Source of the DNA: Candidatus Rokuibacteriota bacterium
GTDB taxonomy: Bacteria > Methylomirabilota > Methylomirabilia > Rokubacteriales > CSP1-6
Assembly: GCA_003220225.1 (NCBI GenBank)
Contig: QHRU01000052.1
Location: forward strand, 1 to 59,967
Reading direction: 5' to 3'
DNA: 59,967 bases
The notes below the pieces were generated by a model that worked only from the letters and a program-made list of their open reading frames with translations, had not been told where the DNA came from and made no database searches. Below are positions 8,316 to 17,699 of this stretch, in pieces. The first letter of the stretch is position 1. The number at the start of each line of letters is the position of its first letter. The position numbers and the translations under genes were made by a program.

Positions 8316-9799
8316 CCCTGCGACATCAGGTAGCAGAGCATCGTGCGCACGGGCGCGCCGGTGGCGCCCTTGGGGCCGGTCGGCGTGTCTTTCTCGACGA
8401 AGGCGGGGCCCGCGATGTCGAGGTGGGCCCACGGCGCGTCGCCCGCGAACTCCTTGAGGAAGAGGCCGGCGGTGATGGCGCCGCCGCCGCGCGGCCCGAC
8501 GTTGTTGAAGTCGGCGACCTCGCTCTTGAGGTGCTCGCGGTACTCGTCGAAGAGCGGGAGTTGCCACACGCGCTCGCCGGCGCTCTCGGCGGCGGCCAGC
8601 AGTCGGTCGGCCAGCCTCTGGTCGTTGGCGAAGAGTCCGGAGCACGACGGTCCGAGCGCGACGACGCACGCGCCGGTGAGCGTCGCCATGTCCACGATCT
8701 CGTCGGCGCGGACCTTCTCCCGCGCGTAGCAGAGCGCGTCGGCGAGGGTCAGCCGGCCCTCGGCGTCGGTATTACCGATCTCGACGGTGGTCCCGTTCAT
8801 CGCGCGCAGCACGTCGCCCGGACGGATCGCGGAGCCCGAGGGCATGTTCTCGGTGGCGGCGATGAGGCCGTGGACTTCCACCGTGGGCGCCAGCCGCGGC
8901 AGCGCGCGCATGATCGCGAGCACGGCGGCGCCGCCGGACATGTCGTCCTTCATGCGCAGCATGCCCTCCGCCGGCTTCAGGTCGAGGCCGCCGGAGTCGA
9001 ACGTGATGCCCTTGCCGATGACGGCCACGCGCCGGCGGCGGCGACCGGGCGGCGTGTACGAGAGATGGATGAACTTCGGCGGCTGCTCGCTGCCGGCGGC
9101 GACGCCGAGGAACAGCCCCATGCCCATCTTCTGGCACTCGGCGCGGTCGAAGACCGTGAGCCCGAGCCCGGCCTCCTTCGCGATCTCGCCGGCGACCTGC
9201 GCGAGGTACGTCGGGTGCACGTCGTTGGCCGGGCTGTTCACGAGGTCGCGTGCGAAGCACGTCGCCTCCGCGAACACCTCGCCGGTGCGCGCGCCGTCGG
9301 CCACCTCCCGGCGCCCGCGTGCGTCGGGCTCGACGATCGTCAGCGACTCCACGCGCTTGTCGGTCTTCTCGCGCTTGTAGCGGTCGAACGTGTAGGCGCC
9401 GAGCAGCGCGCCCTCCGTCGCCGCATGGGCGCGGGAGCGCGCGGGCAGCCGGTCGCCGAGCACCTCGAGCGCGGCCGACTTCGCGCCGAGATCGCGCGCG
9501 CGCCGCAGCCCCGCGGCCGCCGCGTGCCGGATCGTCTCGAGCGTCAGCTCCACGCGCTTGCCCAGCCCGACCACGACCACGCGGCCCGCGGGCACGCGGC
9601 CGCCGGTGTGGACGTGCGTGACGTGCGCGGGCTTGCTCGCGAAGCGCTCGGCCTCGAGGACCTCGGAGAGCTGGCCGTCCAGCGCCCGGTCGATGCGCGC
9701 GGCGGCCTCACGCAGTCTCTTCTCCTCCGCGTACACGCCGACGACGATCGCGTCCGCCTTGACCGACTCCAGCGGTCCCGCCGCCACGCCGACCTTCAC
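8312..9799 (-). CDS. pepA: leucyl aminopeptidase (M17)
   Basis: A 495-residue cytosolic dizinc aminopeptidase that removes N-terminal residues from peptides. The M17 signature NTDAEGRL is present, together with the metal-ligand region GKGITFDSGGLDLKP, the DMSGGAAVL segment and the conserved DLVNSPAND region at the start of the catalytic domain. An N-terminal alpha/beta domain of about 160 residues is complete. The GTG start at 9799 overlaps the NUDIX stop (GTGA). It sits mid-operon between NUDIX and PHP genes, consistent with a housekeeping peptide-salvage role; PepA in some bacteria also binds DNA, which cannot be judged here. Confidence 0.93.
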   Translation of the reverse strand: MKVGVAAGPLESVKADAIVVGVYAEEKRLREAAARIDRALDGQLSEVLEAERFASKPAHVTHVHTGGRVPAGRVVVVGLGKRVELTLETIRHAAAAGLRRARDLGAKSAALEVLGDRLPARSRAHAATEGALLGAYTFDRYKREKTDKRVESLTIVEPDARGRREVADGARTGEVFAEATCFARDLVNSPANDVHPTYLAQVAGEIAKEAGLGLTVFDRAECQKMGMGLFLGVAAGSEQPPKFIHLSYTPPGRRRRRVAVIGKGITFDSGGLDLKPAEGMLRMKDDMSGGAAVLAIMRALPRLAPTVEVHGLIAATENMPSGSAIRPGDVLRAMNGTTVEIGNTDAEGRLTLADALCYAREKVRADEIVDMATLTGACVVALGPSCSGLFANDQRLADRLLAAAESAGERVWQLPLFDEYREHLKSEVADFNNVGPRGGGAITAGLFLKEFAGDAPWAHLDIAGPAFVEKDTPTGPKGATGAPVRTMLCYLMSQG

Positions 9800-10242
9800 G
9801 CGCCACCTCCCGGCGCCAGGGCGACGGCGCGGCGGATCATGTCCATGAGCCCATCGGTCGTCAGCAGGCGGTCCACCTTGTCGATCGGCACCCAGCGCAC
9901 CTCCGCCGCGTCGTCGCCGGCCGTGATCGTGTCGTCGTCGGTTTCCGGGAAGGCCAGGTAGTCCACGAGCACCCAATGATAGCGGACTCGTCCATCGGCA
10001 TCGCGCGTCACCCGGTCGAGGACCCCGGCGAGGCCCCCGATCCGCACCTTGATGCCGCACTCCTCCTCGACCTCGCGGCGCGCCGCCTCCACCGACGTCT
10101 CCCCGAGCTCGACGAGGCCGCCCGGAAGGCTCCAACGCCCCTCCGCCGGCGGCTTGCCGCGCCGGGTGAGCAGGACGCGGCCGCGCGAGAGCACGACGGC
10201 GCCGACCCCGACGCGCGCATAGTCTGGATACTCTCGGCTCAC
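9796..10242 (-). CDS. NUDIX hydrolase
   Basis: A 148-residue NUDIX enzyme. The box G-x5-E-x7-RE-x2-EE-x-G is complete (GGLVELGETSVEAARREVEE and on), with the catalytic glutamates in REVEEECGI at about residues 57-65. The N-terminal YARVGVGAVVLSRGRVLLTRR and the position of the box fit ADP-ribose or (deoxy)nucleoside-triphosphate pyrophosphatases of the MutT/ADPRase group. The ATG at 10242 is 9 nt after the octanoyltransferase stop, and the gene overlaps pepA. Substrate undetermined. Confidence 0.88.
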   Translation of the reverse strand: MSREYPDYARVGVGAVVLSRGRVLLTRRGKPPAEGRWSLPGGLVELGETSVEAARREVEEECGIKVRIGGLAGVLDRVTRDADGRVRYHWVLVDYLAFPETDDDTITAGDDAAEVRWVPIDKVDRLLTTDGLMDMIRRAVALAPGGGA

Positions 10243-10251
10243 GCGGGCTCC

Positions 10252-11055
10252 TTACGGGCGCGCCGGCACGGCCAGGAACGTCGCGCGGCCATAGCGCTCG
10301 CCGACCAGCGTCTCGACGCGCGCGGTCTCGTCGGCGGAGAGCCCGCCCGGGACGAGCGTCACTCCGTGCTCCGTCTCGAACGCGTCCGTCAGCGCGCGAG
10401 TCACCTCGTCGAACGTCGGGCGCCGCCCGATCGCCGTCTCCAGCGTCGTCAGCGTCGCCAGCGGATCGCGCGTGGTCGGAAACAGCGCGCGCAGGCGCGT
10501 GGCGTCCACCCCGAGCAGGACGGCGCCGTGCTGCAGGAACGACGTGCCCAGGCGGCGCTGTGCGCTGCCGACGAGCTTGCGGCCGCCGGCTTCGATCTCG
10601 AACGCGCCCGTGCGCGCGAAGCAGAACGCGGGGTCCGGTCCGAGCCCACGGCCGGTCGGAATCATCTCCGCGCGCGCGCCGAGGGCATTCAACCCGCGGA
10701 CCAGCGCGCGAGCGATCCAGCGATACGTCTCGAGGAGGTCGCCGCCCACGCCGAGATCGTCCGCGGTCGCCGTCACGCAGTAGGTCAGCTCCCGCTCCGG
10801 CCCGTCGTGATAGATCGCGCTGCCGCCCGTCGGGCGGCGCACGAGGCCGACGCCGAGCCGCCGGCACGCGGCGACGTCCACGTGCCGGTCGAGCGGCTGG
10901 CCGTATCCGACCGACACCGTCGGCGGGTCCCACGCGAAGAAGCGCACGGTGGGCGGCGAGGTGCCCGCGTGGCGGCCGCGCCAGAGCGCCTCGTCGATCG
11001 CCATGTTGGTGGCGCCGTCGCACGGCTCGGTGACGAGGAGGCGCCAATTCTTCAT
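10252..11055 (-). CDS. octanoyltransferase LipM-like (lipoate-protein ligase A family)
   Basis: A 267-residue member of the biotin/lipoate A-B protein ligase family. RRPTGGSAIYHDG at about 73-85 is the family binding loop; Cys145 in DPAFCFAR and Lys160 in GGRKLVGSAQRR occupy the positions of the acyl-thioester cysteine and the conserved lysine of LipM-type octanoyltransferases, which favours LipM over an ATP-dependent LplA. It follows gcvPB and would transfer octanoyl groups to GcvH, the first step of lipoylating the glycine cleavage system. The ATG directly abuts the last hairpin of a triple repeat, leaving no room for a Shine-Dalgarno. An upstream in-frame ATG exists but would encode only repeat-derived sequence and is rejected. 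Confidence 0.82.
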   Translation of the reverse strand: MKNWRLLVTEPCDGATNMAIDEALWRGRHAGTSPPTVRFFAWDPPTVSVGYGQPLDRHVDVAACRRLGVGLVRRPTGGSAIYHDGPERELTYCVTATADDLGVGGDLLETYRWIARALVRGLNALGARAEMIPTGRGLGPDPAFCFARTGAFEIEAGGRKLVGSAQRRLGTSFLQHGAVLLGVDATRLRALFPTTRDPLATLTTLETAIGRRPTFDEVTRALTDAFETEHGVTLVPGGLSADETARVETLVGERYGRATFLAVPARP

Positions 11056-11311
11056 GGGGGCCCCGACGTGGCCCCCATACCCCCCAACGCTCGGGACGCC
11101 CCGGGGAACCCGGGGCGCCCCTCGATCGGGCGCCAGGTCGCTCGGGGCCCCGACGTGGCCCCCATACCCCCCAACGCTCGGGACGCCCCGGGGAACCCGG
11201 GGCGTCCCTCGATCGGGCGCCAGGTCGCTTGGGGGCCCCGACATGGCCCCCATCCCCCCGACGCTCGGGGCGCCTCGGGGAACCCGGGGCGCCCCTCGAG
11301 GCTGCGTGCCG
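11056..11311 (-). repeat. three tandem copies of family-2 hairpin element
   Basis: Three head-to-tail units with a period of 87-88 bp fill the gap between the gcvPB stop and the octanoyltransferase ATG. In the direction of transcription each unit has a GC hairpin (CCCCGG, loop GTTCC, CCGGGG), a spacer resembling CCGAGCGTTGGGGGGTAT, and a second hairpin GGGGGCC-loop-GGCCCCC with loop ACGTCGG or ATGTCGG. Units 1 and 2 are nearly identical and unit 3 is more diverged and shorter, suggesting recent duplication of one unit. Related single copies lie at 12779-12866, 27690-27764 and 35578-35644. There is no spacer diversity, so this is not a CRISPR. Confidence 0.9.
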
Positions 11312-11312
11312 C

Positions 11313-12770
11313 CTAACGCGTCGGACTCCACCGGAGGTTCGGCTCGCGCGCGGCGCGCGTTTGGTCCAGGCGCCGCACCGGTGTCGTCACCGGCGCGCTC
11401 GTCACGATCGCCGGGTTCTGCTGGGCCTCGCGCGCGATCTGGATCATCGCGTCGCAGAACTCATCGAGCGTCTCCTTCGACTCCGTCTCCGTCGGCTCGA
11501 TCATCAGCGCCTCTTCCACGATCAGCGGGAAGTAGGTCGAGGGCGCGTAGAAGCCGAGGTCGAGCAGCCGCTTGGCGATGTCGGTCGCCGTCACGCCCTG
11601 CCTCTTCTGGCGGCGCGCCGACAGCACGCACTCGTGCATGCACGGGCCGGGCACGGAGACGTCGTAGTCCGCCTCGAGCCGCTTCATGATGTAGTTGGCG
11701 TTCAGCACGGCGTTGTCGGAGACCGAGCGCAGACCGTCGGCGCCCATGGTGCGGATGTAGGCGTAGGCGCGAACGAGCATGCCGAAGTTGCCCCAGAACG
11801 CCTGGAGCTTGCCGATCGACTTCGGACGCTTGTCGTCGAGCGCGTAGGTGTCACCGTCCTTGACCACCACCGGCGCCGGCAGGAACGGCTCGAGGTGCGC
11901 CTTGATGCCGACGGGACCCGCGCCCGGCCCGCCGCCGCCGTGCGGCGTCGTGAACGTCTTGTGCAGGTTGAAGTGGCAGACGTCGAAGCCGAGGTCGCCG
12001 GGTCGCGTGATGCCGAGGATCGCGTTCAGGTTGGCGCCGTCCATGTAGACCTGCACGCCCTTGGCGTGACAGATCTCGGTGATCTCCATGATGCGTGGCT
12101 CGAACATGCCCAGCGTGTTCGGCACCGTGATCATGAAGGCGGCGACGTCGGGACCGACCTCGCGCGTGAGCGCGTCGAGGTCGACCTCGCCGTTCGGCAG
12201 CGACTTGACCTCGACGACCTCGTAGCCCGCGATCGCCGTCGACGCGGGGTTGGTGCCGTGCGCGGAGTCGGGGATGAGGACCTTCGTCCGCTTCTCGCCG
12301 CGCGAGGCGTGATAGGCGCGGATCATCAGCACGCCGGCGAACTCGCCCTGCGCGCCCGCCGCCGGCTGCAGCGAGACGGCGTCCATGCCGGCGATCTCGG
12401 CGAGCATCCCGGCGAGGTCGTGCATGAGCCGCAGCGCCCCTTGGGCGTCCTCCGGTCGCGTCAGCGGGTGAAGCCGCGCGAAGCCGGGCACGCGAGCCAT
12501 GTCCTCGTTGATCTTCGGGTTGTACTTCATCGTGCACGAGCCGAGCGGATAGAAGTGCGTGTCGAGGCCATAGTTCATCCGCGACAGCCGCGAGTAGTGC
12601 CGCACGACGTCGAACTCCGAGACTTCCGGCAGCGCCGGTGCCGCGCCGCGCAGGAACTTCCTGGGCAGCAGCTCGGCCAGCGGCTTGCCCGGCACGTCGC
12701 TCTCCGGCAGCGAGAAGCCCACGCGCCCCGGAGAGGAGAGCTCGAAGACGAGCTTGTCGTAGGCGCTCAT
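11313..12770 (-). CDS. gcvPB: glycine dehydrogenase (decarboxylating) subunit 2
   Basis: A 485-residue C-terminal half of a split P protein, the PLP enzyme that decarboxylates glycine and loads the aminomethyl group on lipoyl-GcvH. The PLP-lysine motif [17 protein letters not shown] is intact, as are [10 protein letters not shown] near the N-terminus and [10 protein letters not shown]. The length is normal for GcvPB of the two-subunit type. The ATG at 12770 lies 10 nt after a strong hairpin and has no Shine-Dalgarno. It is separated from gcvPA by 100 bp holding a family-2 repeat, whereas the other gcv genes are tightly packed, so the repeat may set the PA:PB ratio. Confidence 0.96.
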   Translation of the reverse strand: MSAYDKLVFELSSPGRVGFSLPESDVPGKPLAELLPRKFLRGAAPALPEVSEFDVVRHYSRLSRMNYGLDTHFYPLGSCTMKYNPKINEDMARVPGFARLHPLTRPEDAQGALRLMHDLAGMLAEIAGMDAVSLQPAAGAQGEFAGVLMIRAYHASRGEKRTKVLIPDSAHGTNPASTAIAGYEVVEVKSLPNGEVDLDALTREVGPDVAAFMITVPNTLGMFEPRIMEITEICHAKGVQVYMDGANLNAILGITRPGDLGFDVCHFNLHKTFTTPHGGGGPGAGPVGIKAHLEPFLPAPVVVKDGDTYALDDKRPKSIGKLQAFWGNFGMLVRAYAYIRTMGADGLRSVSDNAVLNANYIMKRLEADYDVSVPGPCMHECVLSARRQKRQGVTATDIAKRLLDLGFYAPSTYFPLIVEEALMIEPTETESKETLDEFCDAMIQIAREAQQNPAIVTSAPVTTPVRRLDQTRAAREPNLRWSPTR

Positions 12771-12778
12771 CGATCGTC

Positions 12779-12866
12779 GTGGGGGGCCCCGATATGGCCC
12801 CCCACACCCCCCATCGCGCGGACGCGCCCCGGCGCAGCCGTGGCGCGCCTCGGGCTCGACACAGGA
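12779..12866 (-). repeat. family-2 hairpin element between gcvPA and gcvPB
   Basis: Single copy, in the orientation of the gcv genes. It begins 5 nt after the gcvPA stop. The first hairpin (12821-12849) has arms GACGCGCC/GGCGCGCC, one mismatch, then CGGC/GCCG and a 3-nt loop. The second (12781-12803) is GGGGGGCC/GGCCCCCC with a 7-nt loop. Sequence of the first hairpin differs from the other copies while its pairing is kept. Confidence 0.85.
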
Positions 12867-12870
12867 TGTC

Positions 12871-14241
12871 TCATCGATGCCTCCGCTGGGGGGATCTCAC
12901 GGCCTCCGCAAGGGCGGCGGCGTACGCGTCGATCTCCTCGCGCGTGCGCTGCTCGGTCACGGCCACCAGCAGGCAGTCGGCGAGGGTGCGGTCGTACGTC
13001 TTGAGCGGCACGCCCGGCAGGATCCGCTGCTTGGCCAGCTTGGCCACCACGCTCGCCGGCGACTTCGGCAGTCGCAGCGCGAACTCCTTGAAGAACGGCT
13101 GCGCGAAGCGCAGCGACACGCCCGGCACCTTCGTCAGCTGCTCGGCCGCGTAGTGGGCCTTGGCCGCCGACAGCTCGCCCACGCGCTGCAGCCCCTGCTT
13201 GCCGAGCGTCGCCATGTAGATCGTCGCCATCAGCGCGCACAGCGCGACGTTGGTGCAGATGTTCGACGTCGCCTTGGCGCGGCGGATGTGCTGCTCGCGC
13301 GTCTGCAGCGTCAACACGAAGCCCCGGTGGCCCTCCTTGTCCACCGTGGCGCCGACGAGGCGCCCCGGCATGCGGCGCACGAGCTCGGCCTTGGCCGCGA
13401 AGACGCCGAGGTTCGGGCCACCGAAGGACATCGGCACTCCGAGCCCCTGCCCCTCGCCCACCACGATGTCGGCGCCGAGCCGTCCCGGCGCCTCCAGCAC
13501 GCCGAGGTTCACGGGATCGGTGACCACGACGAGCAGCGCGCCCGCGGCGTGGGCGATCTCGGCCGCGGCCGCGACGTCCTCGAGGCAGCCGTAGAAGTTC
13601 GGCGACTGGACCACGAGGGCCGCGGTCTTCTTGTCGACGAGCGTCCCGGCGGCCTCCGCGTCGAGGACGCCCTCCGGCGCCGGCACCTCGCGCAGGCGGA
13701 TGCCGGGACCGTCGCAGTACGTGGCGACCACGCGGCGGTAGAGCGGGTTCACGCCGCGCGCCAGCACGATTTCGGTCCGCTCCGTCACCGCGTGCGCCAT
13801 GAGGGCGGCTTCCGCGAGCGAGCTGGCGCCGTCGTAGATCGACGCGTTGGCCACGTCCATCCCCGTCAGCTCGGCGATCATGGTCTGGTACTCGTAGATC
13901 GTCCGCAGCGTCCCCTGGCTCGCCTCCGGCTGGTAGGGCGTGTACGCGGTGAAGAACTCGCCGCGCGAGATGAGGTGGTTGATCGGGCTCGGCACGTAGT
14001 GGTCGTAGGAGCCGGCGCCCTGGAAGCAGACGTAGCGATCGGCGTCGGCGTTCTTCGCCGCCAGCGCGCGCATGTGCCGGATCAGATCCGCCTCGGCGAG
14101 GGCCGGCGGCAGCGCCAGCGGACGCGAGAGCCGCGCCTTCGGCGGGATCTTGACGAGGAGGTCCTCGATCGAGGACGCGCCGATCGTGCGCAGCATCTCG
14201 CGCTGCTCGGCCGGGGTGTTCGCGATGTAGCGGCTCGCCAT
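12871..14241 (-). CDS. gcvPA: glycine dehydrogenase (decarboxylating) subunit 1
   Basis: A 456-residue N-terminal half of the two-subunit P protein. It has the family opening [13 protein letters not shown], the region [33 protein letters not shown] and [14 protein letters not shown], all diagnostic of GcvPA. This subunit pairs with GcvPB to form the active decarboxylase and does not carry the PLP lysine. Its ATG overlaps the gcvH stop by one base (TGATG), so it is coupled to gcvH. A family-2 repeat follows its stop by 5 nt. Confidence 0.96.
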   Translation of the reverse strand: MASRYIANTPAEQREMLRTIGASSIEDLLVKIPPKARLSRPLALPPALAEADLIRHMRALAAKNADADRYVCFQGAGSYDHYVPSPINHLISRGEFFTAYTPYQPEASQGTLRTIYEYQTMIAELTGMDVANASIYDGASSLAEAALMAHAVTERTEIVLARGVNPLYRRVVATYCDGPGIRLREVPAPEGVLDAEAAGTLVDKKTAALVVQSPNFYGCLEDVAAAAEIAHAAGALLVVVTDPVNLGVLEAPGRLGADIVVGEGQGLGVPMSFGGPNLGVFAAKAELVRRMPGRLVGATVDKEGHRGFVLTLQTREQHIRRAKATSNICTNVALCALMATIYMATLGKQGLQRVGELSAAKAHYAAEQLTKVPGVSLRFAQPFFKEFALRLPKSPASVVAKLAKQRILPGVPLKTYDRTLADCLLVAVTEQRTREEIDAYAAALAEAVRSPQRRHR

Positions 14242-14636
14242 CAGTGCCCGCCGCCCTGCGCCACGAACTCCTCGTACTGCTGCGCGGTCAGCAGCTGGTC
14301 CAGCTCGCCGGCATTCGAGGGCTTGACCAGGATCATCCAGCCCTTGCCGTAGGGATCCTTGTTCACGGTCTCGGGCTTCTGCGGCAGCTCGGCGTTGATC
14401 TCGAGGACCTCGCCCGAGACCGGCGCGAAGAGGTCGGAGACCGCCTTGACCGACTCGACGACGCCGAACGCCTGGTGCGCGGTGACCTTCGCGCCGACTT
14501 TCGGCAGCTCGACGAAGACGACGTCGCCCAGCTGGTCCTGCGCGAACGCGGTGATCCCGACGCGCACGCGATCACCCTCCCGCTTGGCCCACTCGTGCTC
14601 GCGCGTGTACTTCAGGTCTGCGGGGACGTTTGCCAT
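14241..14636 (-). CDS. gcvH: glycine cleavage system H protein
   Basis: A 131-residue lipoyl carrier that shuttles the aminomethyl group between P, T and L proteins. The lipoylation lysine is Lys64 in GVVESVKAVSDLFAPVSGE, matching the family motif exactly, and the opening LKYTREHEWAK is typical. The ATG at 14636 has an AAAGGACC ribosome-binding site and follows gcvT by 19 nt. The modifying octanoyltransferase is encoded in the same chain about 3 kb downstream. Confidence 0.96.
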   Translation of the reverse strand: MANVPADLKYTREHEWAKREGDRVRVGITAFAQDQLGDVVFVELPKVGAKVTAHQAFGVVESVKAVSDLFAPVSGEVLEINAELPQKPETVNKDPYGKGWMILVKPSNAGELDQLLTAQQYEEFVAQGGGH

Positions 14637-14655
14637 TCTCTGGTCCTTTCGATCC

Positions 14656-15795
14656 TTATTTCTTCACCCTCGACGGATGGAATGGCGTCTTCACGACGCG
14701 CGCGGGCCTCACCTGGCCGCGGATCTCGACGCCGAGCTCGGTGCCGACGGCGGCCTGCGCGCTCGCCACGTACGCCATCGCGATGGAGCGCTCCACCGAC
14801 GGGCCGTAGGACCCGGAGGTGACGATACCGATCGTATTTGCCGTCGGGGCGCCTTCGCGCCCGACGGTCGGGCTGGCCACAGGCGTGGTGACTGCATAGC
14901 CGTGTCTCGCGACCGAGCGGTCGGCCATCTCCAGCCCGATCAGCTTGCGCCTCGGCCCCGGCACGCGCACCTTTTCGATCGCGTCGCGCCCGACGAAATC
15001 GCCCTTGGCCGGCTTGACGATCCAGCCCAGACCCGCCTCGAGCGGGTTGGTCGTGGCGTCGATGTCGTTGCCATAGAGCGCGTAACGCATCTCGAGCCGC
15101 AGCGTGTCGCGCGCGCCGAGCCCGATGGGCACGACGCCGTCGCCGCGCCCGGCTTCGAGCAGCGCCGACCACAGCCGCGGCGTGTCGACGGCCGCGACGT
15201 ACAGCTCGAAGCCGTCCTCGCCCGTGTAGCCCGTGCGTGAGATCAACGTGCGGATGCCGGCGACGCGCCCCTCGGCGAAGTGGTAGTAGGCGATGCCCGT
15301 GACGTCGCGGTCGGCGAGACGGCCGACGAGCGCCTCGGCCTTCGGGCCTTGCGCGGCGATGAGCCCGGTGTCGTCGGAGACGTTGCGCCAGCGCGCGGCC
15401 GCGCCGTGCTCGCGCACCCAGCTCCAGTCCTTGTCGATGTTGGACGCGTTCACGGTGAGCATGAAGCGCTCGGGCGCGAGACGGTAGAGCGTGAGGTCGT
15501 CCACGATGCCGCCGTCGGGGTAGCAGAGCAGCGAGTACTGCACCTGGCCGACCTCGAGCGCGGCGACGTCGTTGGTGGTGAGCCGCTGCAGCGACGCCAG
15601 CGCCTGCGGCCCCTCGACCTCGAACTCACCCATGTGGCTGACGTCGAAGCAGCCGACGGCGGCACGCACGGCCCGGTGCTCTTCGACGATGCCGGCGTAT
15701 TGCACGGGCATTTCCCAGCCGCCGAACGGCACCATGCGGGCGCCGGCCTTCACGTGAGACTCGTAGAGCGGAGTGCGCTTCAGGGCCGTATTCAC
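14656..15795 (-). CDS. gcvT: aminomethyltransferase (T protein)
   Basis: A 379-residue tetrahydrofolate-dependent aminomethyltransferase that releases ammonia and forms methylene-THF. The N-terminal [34 protein letters not shown], the [13 protein letters not shown] segment and the C-terminal barrel ending [12 protein letters not shown] are all standard. Start taken as GTG at 15795; the reading frame is open further upstream but loses family similarity and enters the region antisense to a decayed response regulator. The Shine-Dalgarno is weak; TCTACT 9 nt upstream could be a -10 of the near-leaderless kind seen elsewhere. It appears to be the first gene of the minus-strand gcv chain. Confidence 0.93.
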   Translation of the reverse strand: MNTALKRTPLYESHVKAGARMVPFGGWEMPVQYAGIVEEHRAVRAAVGCFDVSHMGEFEVEGPQALASLQRLTTNDVAALEVGQVQYSLLCYPDGGIVDDLTLYRLAPERFMLTVNASNIDKDWSWVREHGAAARWRNVSDDTGLIAAQGPKAEALVGRLADRDVTGIAYYHFAEGRVAGIRTLISRTGYTGEDGFELYVAAVDTPRLWSALLEAGRGDGVVPIGLGARDTLRLEMRYALYGNDIDATTNPLEAGLGWIVKPAKGDFVGRDAIEKVRVPGPRRKLIGLEMADRSVARHGYAVTTPVASPTVGREGAPTANTIGIVTSGSYGPSVERSIAMAYVASAQAAVGTELGVEIRGQVRPARVVKTPFHPSRVKK

Positions 15796-15897
15796 GAGCG
15801 ACCCAGTAGACCACCGGCCCTCCGGACGGGTCAAGGCCCGGCCAGATCGCACCCACTCGGCATCGGCCTCGCCGGTCGTAGAGGGCGAGAAGAGGGT

Positions 15898-16248
15898 ATG
15901 CAGGATCGGGGACGAGATGCGGCGCGCGAGCGGCTCCGGGTGCTCCTCGTCGAGGACGTCCCCGACATCCGTGAAGTGTTTGGGCTGCTGCTCCACGCCG
16001 AGAGCGTCGACGTCGTCGCCACGGGCAGCGGTCGGGAGGCCGCGGAGCTGGCCGCGCACGACGATTTTGCGCGCCGGCGGCCGCGCGTCATCGTCGTGAC
16101 GGGCTACGACGAGCCGTTCGTGAGCCGCGCGCGCCACGCGGGCGCCGACATGGTGTTCAACAAGCCAGTCCTCTGATCGGCGCTCGCCGACACGCTCGCG
16201 CAGATCCGGCGCCACGATCGCCTCGCCGGCCGGCTGGCCGCCGCCTAG
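15898..16248 (+). pseudogene. decayed response-regulator receiver domain
   Basis: The frame opens at ATG 15898 and reads RLRVLLVEDVPDIREVFGLL, the acidic pocket and first helix of a CheY-like receiver, then jumps from AAELAAHDDF straight to RRRPRVIVVTGYDE and GADMVFNKPV. The beta-3 strand with the phosphoacceptor aspartate, about 25 residues, is missing. An in-frame TGA at 16174-16176 follows NKPVL exactly where receivers of this type usually have Trp (NKPV-x-W-x-x-L); reading past it gives SALADTLAQIRRHDRLAGR to a TAG at 16246. An internal deletion plus a TGG-to-TGA change are the simplest explanation. No kinase is nearby. Confidence 0.75.
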
Positions 16249-16258
16249 CGTGTAAGTT

Positions 16259-16681
16259 CTACTTGTTGACCGAGTAGCCGCGCCCCATCATGCAGTTGCC
16301 GTACGCTTGGTTGTACCCTTCCTTCCCACGGCCGTGCTGGTAGACGCCGCCACCCACGGCGCCGATCGTCCCACCCGAGGCCGCGCCGATGGCCGCGCCC
16401 GTGCCTGCGCTGCCCGTCGCCGCGCCGATGGCCGCGCCCGCCGCCGCGCCGCCCAGCGCGCCGATGGCGGCGCCCACGCCCGCGCCCTTCGCGGTATCGA
16501 GGGCCGGGTCGTAGCCCGTCTGCTGCTTGGCGATCTGCACGCAGTCGTTCTGGTCGCGCACCTGTTGCTCGGGCGTCTGGCCGCGCGTCGGGTTCACGTA
16601 GACCGACGGGGGCGGCGGCGTCGAGGAAGCGCAACCCGAGAGCACGATCAGCGTCAGGATTGCCGCAACCGCTCGCTTCAT
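16259..16681 (-). CDS. glycine-zipper outer-membrane lipoprotein
   Basis: A 140-residue lipoprotein. The signal peptide ends with lipobox LSGC (Cys17), so the mature protein is lipidated. Residues about 65-115 are an alanine/glycine-rich run with GAAIG and GAAAG repeats, a glycine-zipper transmembrane motif like that of SlyB/OmpA-associated proteins, followed by a short tail YNQAYGNCMMGRGY. It is preceded by a clear GAGAGGAG ribosome-binding site and is transcribed away from the flanking decayed regulator, 13 nt after the luciferase-like gene. A structural envelope role is inferred; the precise function is unknown. Confidence 0.82.
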   Translation of the reverse strand: MKRAVAAILTLIVLSGCASSTPPPPSVYVNPTRGQTPEQQVRDQNDCVQIAKQQTGYDPALDTAKGAGVGAAIGALGGAAAGAAIGAATGSAGTGAAIGAASGGTIGAVGGGVYQHGRGKEGYNQAYGNCMMGRGYSVNK

Positions 16682-16694
16682 CCCAAGTCTCCTC

Positions 16695-17699
16695 TCATGT
16701 GAGGCGTGGTAGGACTTCCTCTCCGAGCAGCCGGATGCTGCGCAGCACGCGCGCGGGGTCCATGCCGGGCCACTGCACCCGCACGATCAGGTCGGTGATC
16801 CCGAGCCGCGAGTGATAGCGCCCGATCTCCTCACGCACGCGCGCCGGGTCGCCGATCAGGAAGCGGTCGCGCGCGAGCGTTTCGAAGTCGTGCGCGAAGC
16901 TCTCCCCCGACGGGAGCGCCTTGTCCTGCTCCCACGCGCGATACGCGAGGTACTTGCCCTCGAGGAACGGCCGCGCCTCGGCGAGCGCGGTGGCGGCGTC
17001 GGGAGCGACGTAGCACTCACGGATCAACGGGATCGCGCGCGCCGGCGGCCGGCCGAGCGCCGCGCGCATCTCGTGGAAGAGCGTCAGCTGGCGCTCGAGC
17101 GTCGGCAGCGTCGTGTGCGGATTCATCAGCCACGCGTCGGCCAGGCGCGCCGCGCGCCTCACGCCGACATCGGCGTTGGCGGCCAGCCAGATCGGCGGCC
17201 GCGGCTGCTGCAGCGGCCGCAGCGAGATCCGCACGTCACGCAGGCGGAAGTGCTTGCCCTGGTAGGAGACCGGCTCGCCGCCCCAGAGCCGCTCGACCAC
17301 CTCGAGCCCTTCCTCCAGACGCCCGACGCGCGCGCGCGGATCGACCCCCATCGCCGCGTTCTCGACGTCGCGATAGCCGAGGCCGACGCCGAAGATGAAG
17401 CGGCCGCCCGTGATGACGTCCAGCGTGGCGACCTGCTCGGCCACGTCGACCGGCGAGTGCAGCGGCAGGAGCAGCACGCCGGTGCCCAACGTCATCTCCC
17501 CCGACTCGGCGGCCACGCGGCCGAGGGTCGGCATCGGCTGGAAGTAGGTGTAGGGCGCGGAGAGATAGTGCTGGCTCGCCCACACGTGGGAGAAGCCGGC
17601 CGCGCGCGCCGCCCGCACCTGCGCGAGGTGATCGGCGAAGCGCGTGGCCTGCGGGTCCTCGGGCGGATGCTGGACCGAGAGCCCGAGCCCGAGCCGCAC
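16695..17699 (-). CDS. LLM-class flavin-dependent oxidoreductase
   Basis: A 334-residue luciferase-like (TIM-barrel) oxidoreductase using F420 or FMN. Family features include the early segment RAARAAGFSHVWASQHYL, LGTGVLLLPLHSPVDVAEQ, and GRFIFGVGLGYRDVE, which lines the cofactor site. Cofactor and substrate cannot be decided from sequence alone. The GTG start at 17699 overlaps the aminotransferase TAG by one base (TAGTG). It is the last gene of the operon that carries the PxpB/PxpC and D-glutamate cyclase-like genes, so it may oxidise a product of that pathway. Confidence 0.85.
   Translation of the reverse strand: MRLGLGLSVQHPPEDPQATRFADHLAQVRAARAAGFSHVWASQHYLSAPYTYFQPMPTLGRVAAESGEMTLGTGVLLLPLHSPVDVAEQVATLDVITGGRFIFGVGLGYRDVENAAMGVDPRARVGRLEEGLEVVERLWGGEPVSYQGKHFRLRDVRISLRPLQQPRPPIWLAANADVGVRRAARLADAWLMNPHTTLPTLERQLTLFHEMRAALGRPPARAIPLIRECYVAPDAATALAEARPFLEGKYLAYRAWEQDKALPSGESFAHDFETLARDRFLIGDPARVREEIGRYHSRLGITDLIVRVQWPGMDPARVLRSIRLLGEEVLPRLT

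Noticed and set aside
11056-11311. Tandem repeats considered as a CRISPR array
   Set aside because: The whole 87-88 bp unit repeats; there are no unique spacers and no cas genes.
15796-15897. Glycine riboswitch upstream of gcvT
   Set aside because: Only about 100 bp separate gcvT from the decayed regulator, and I see no tandem aptamer-like structure or long leader.
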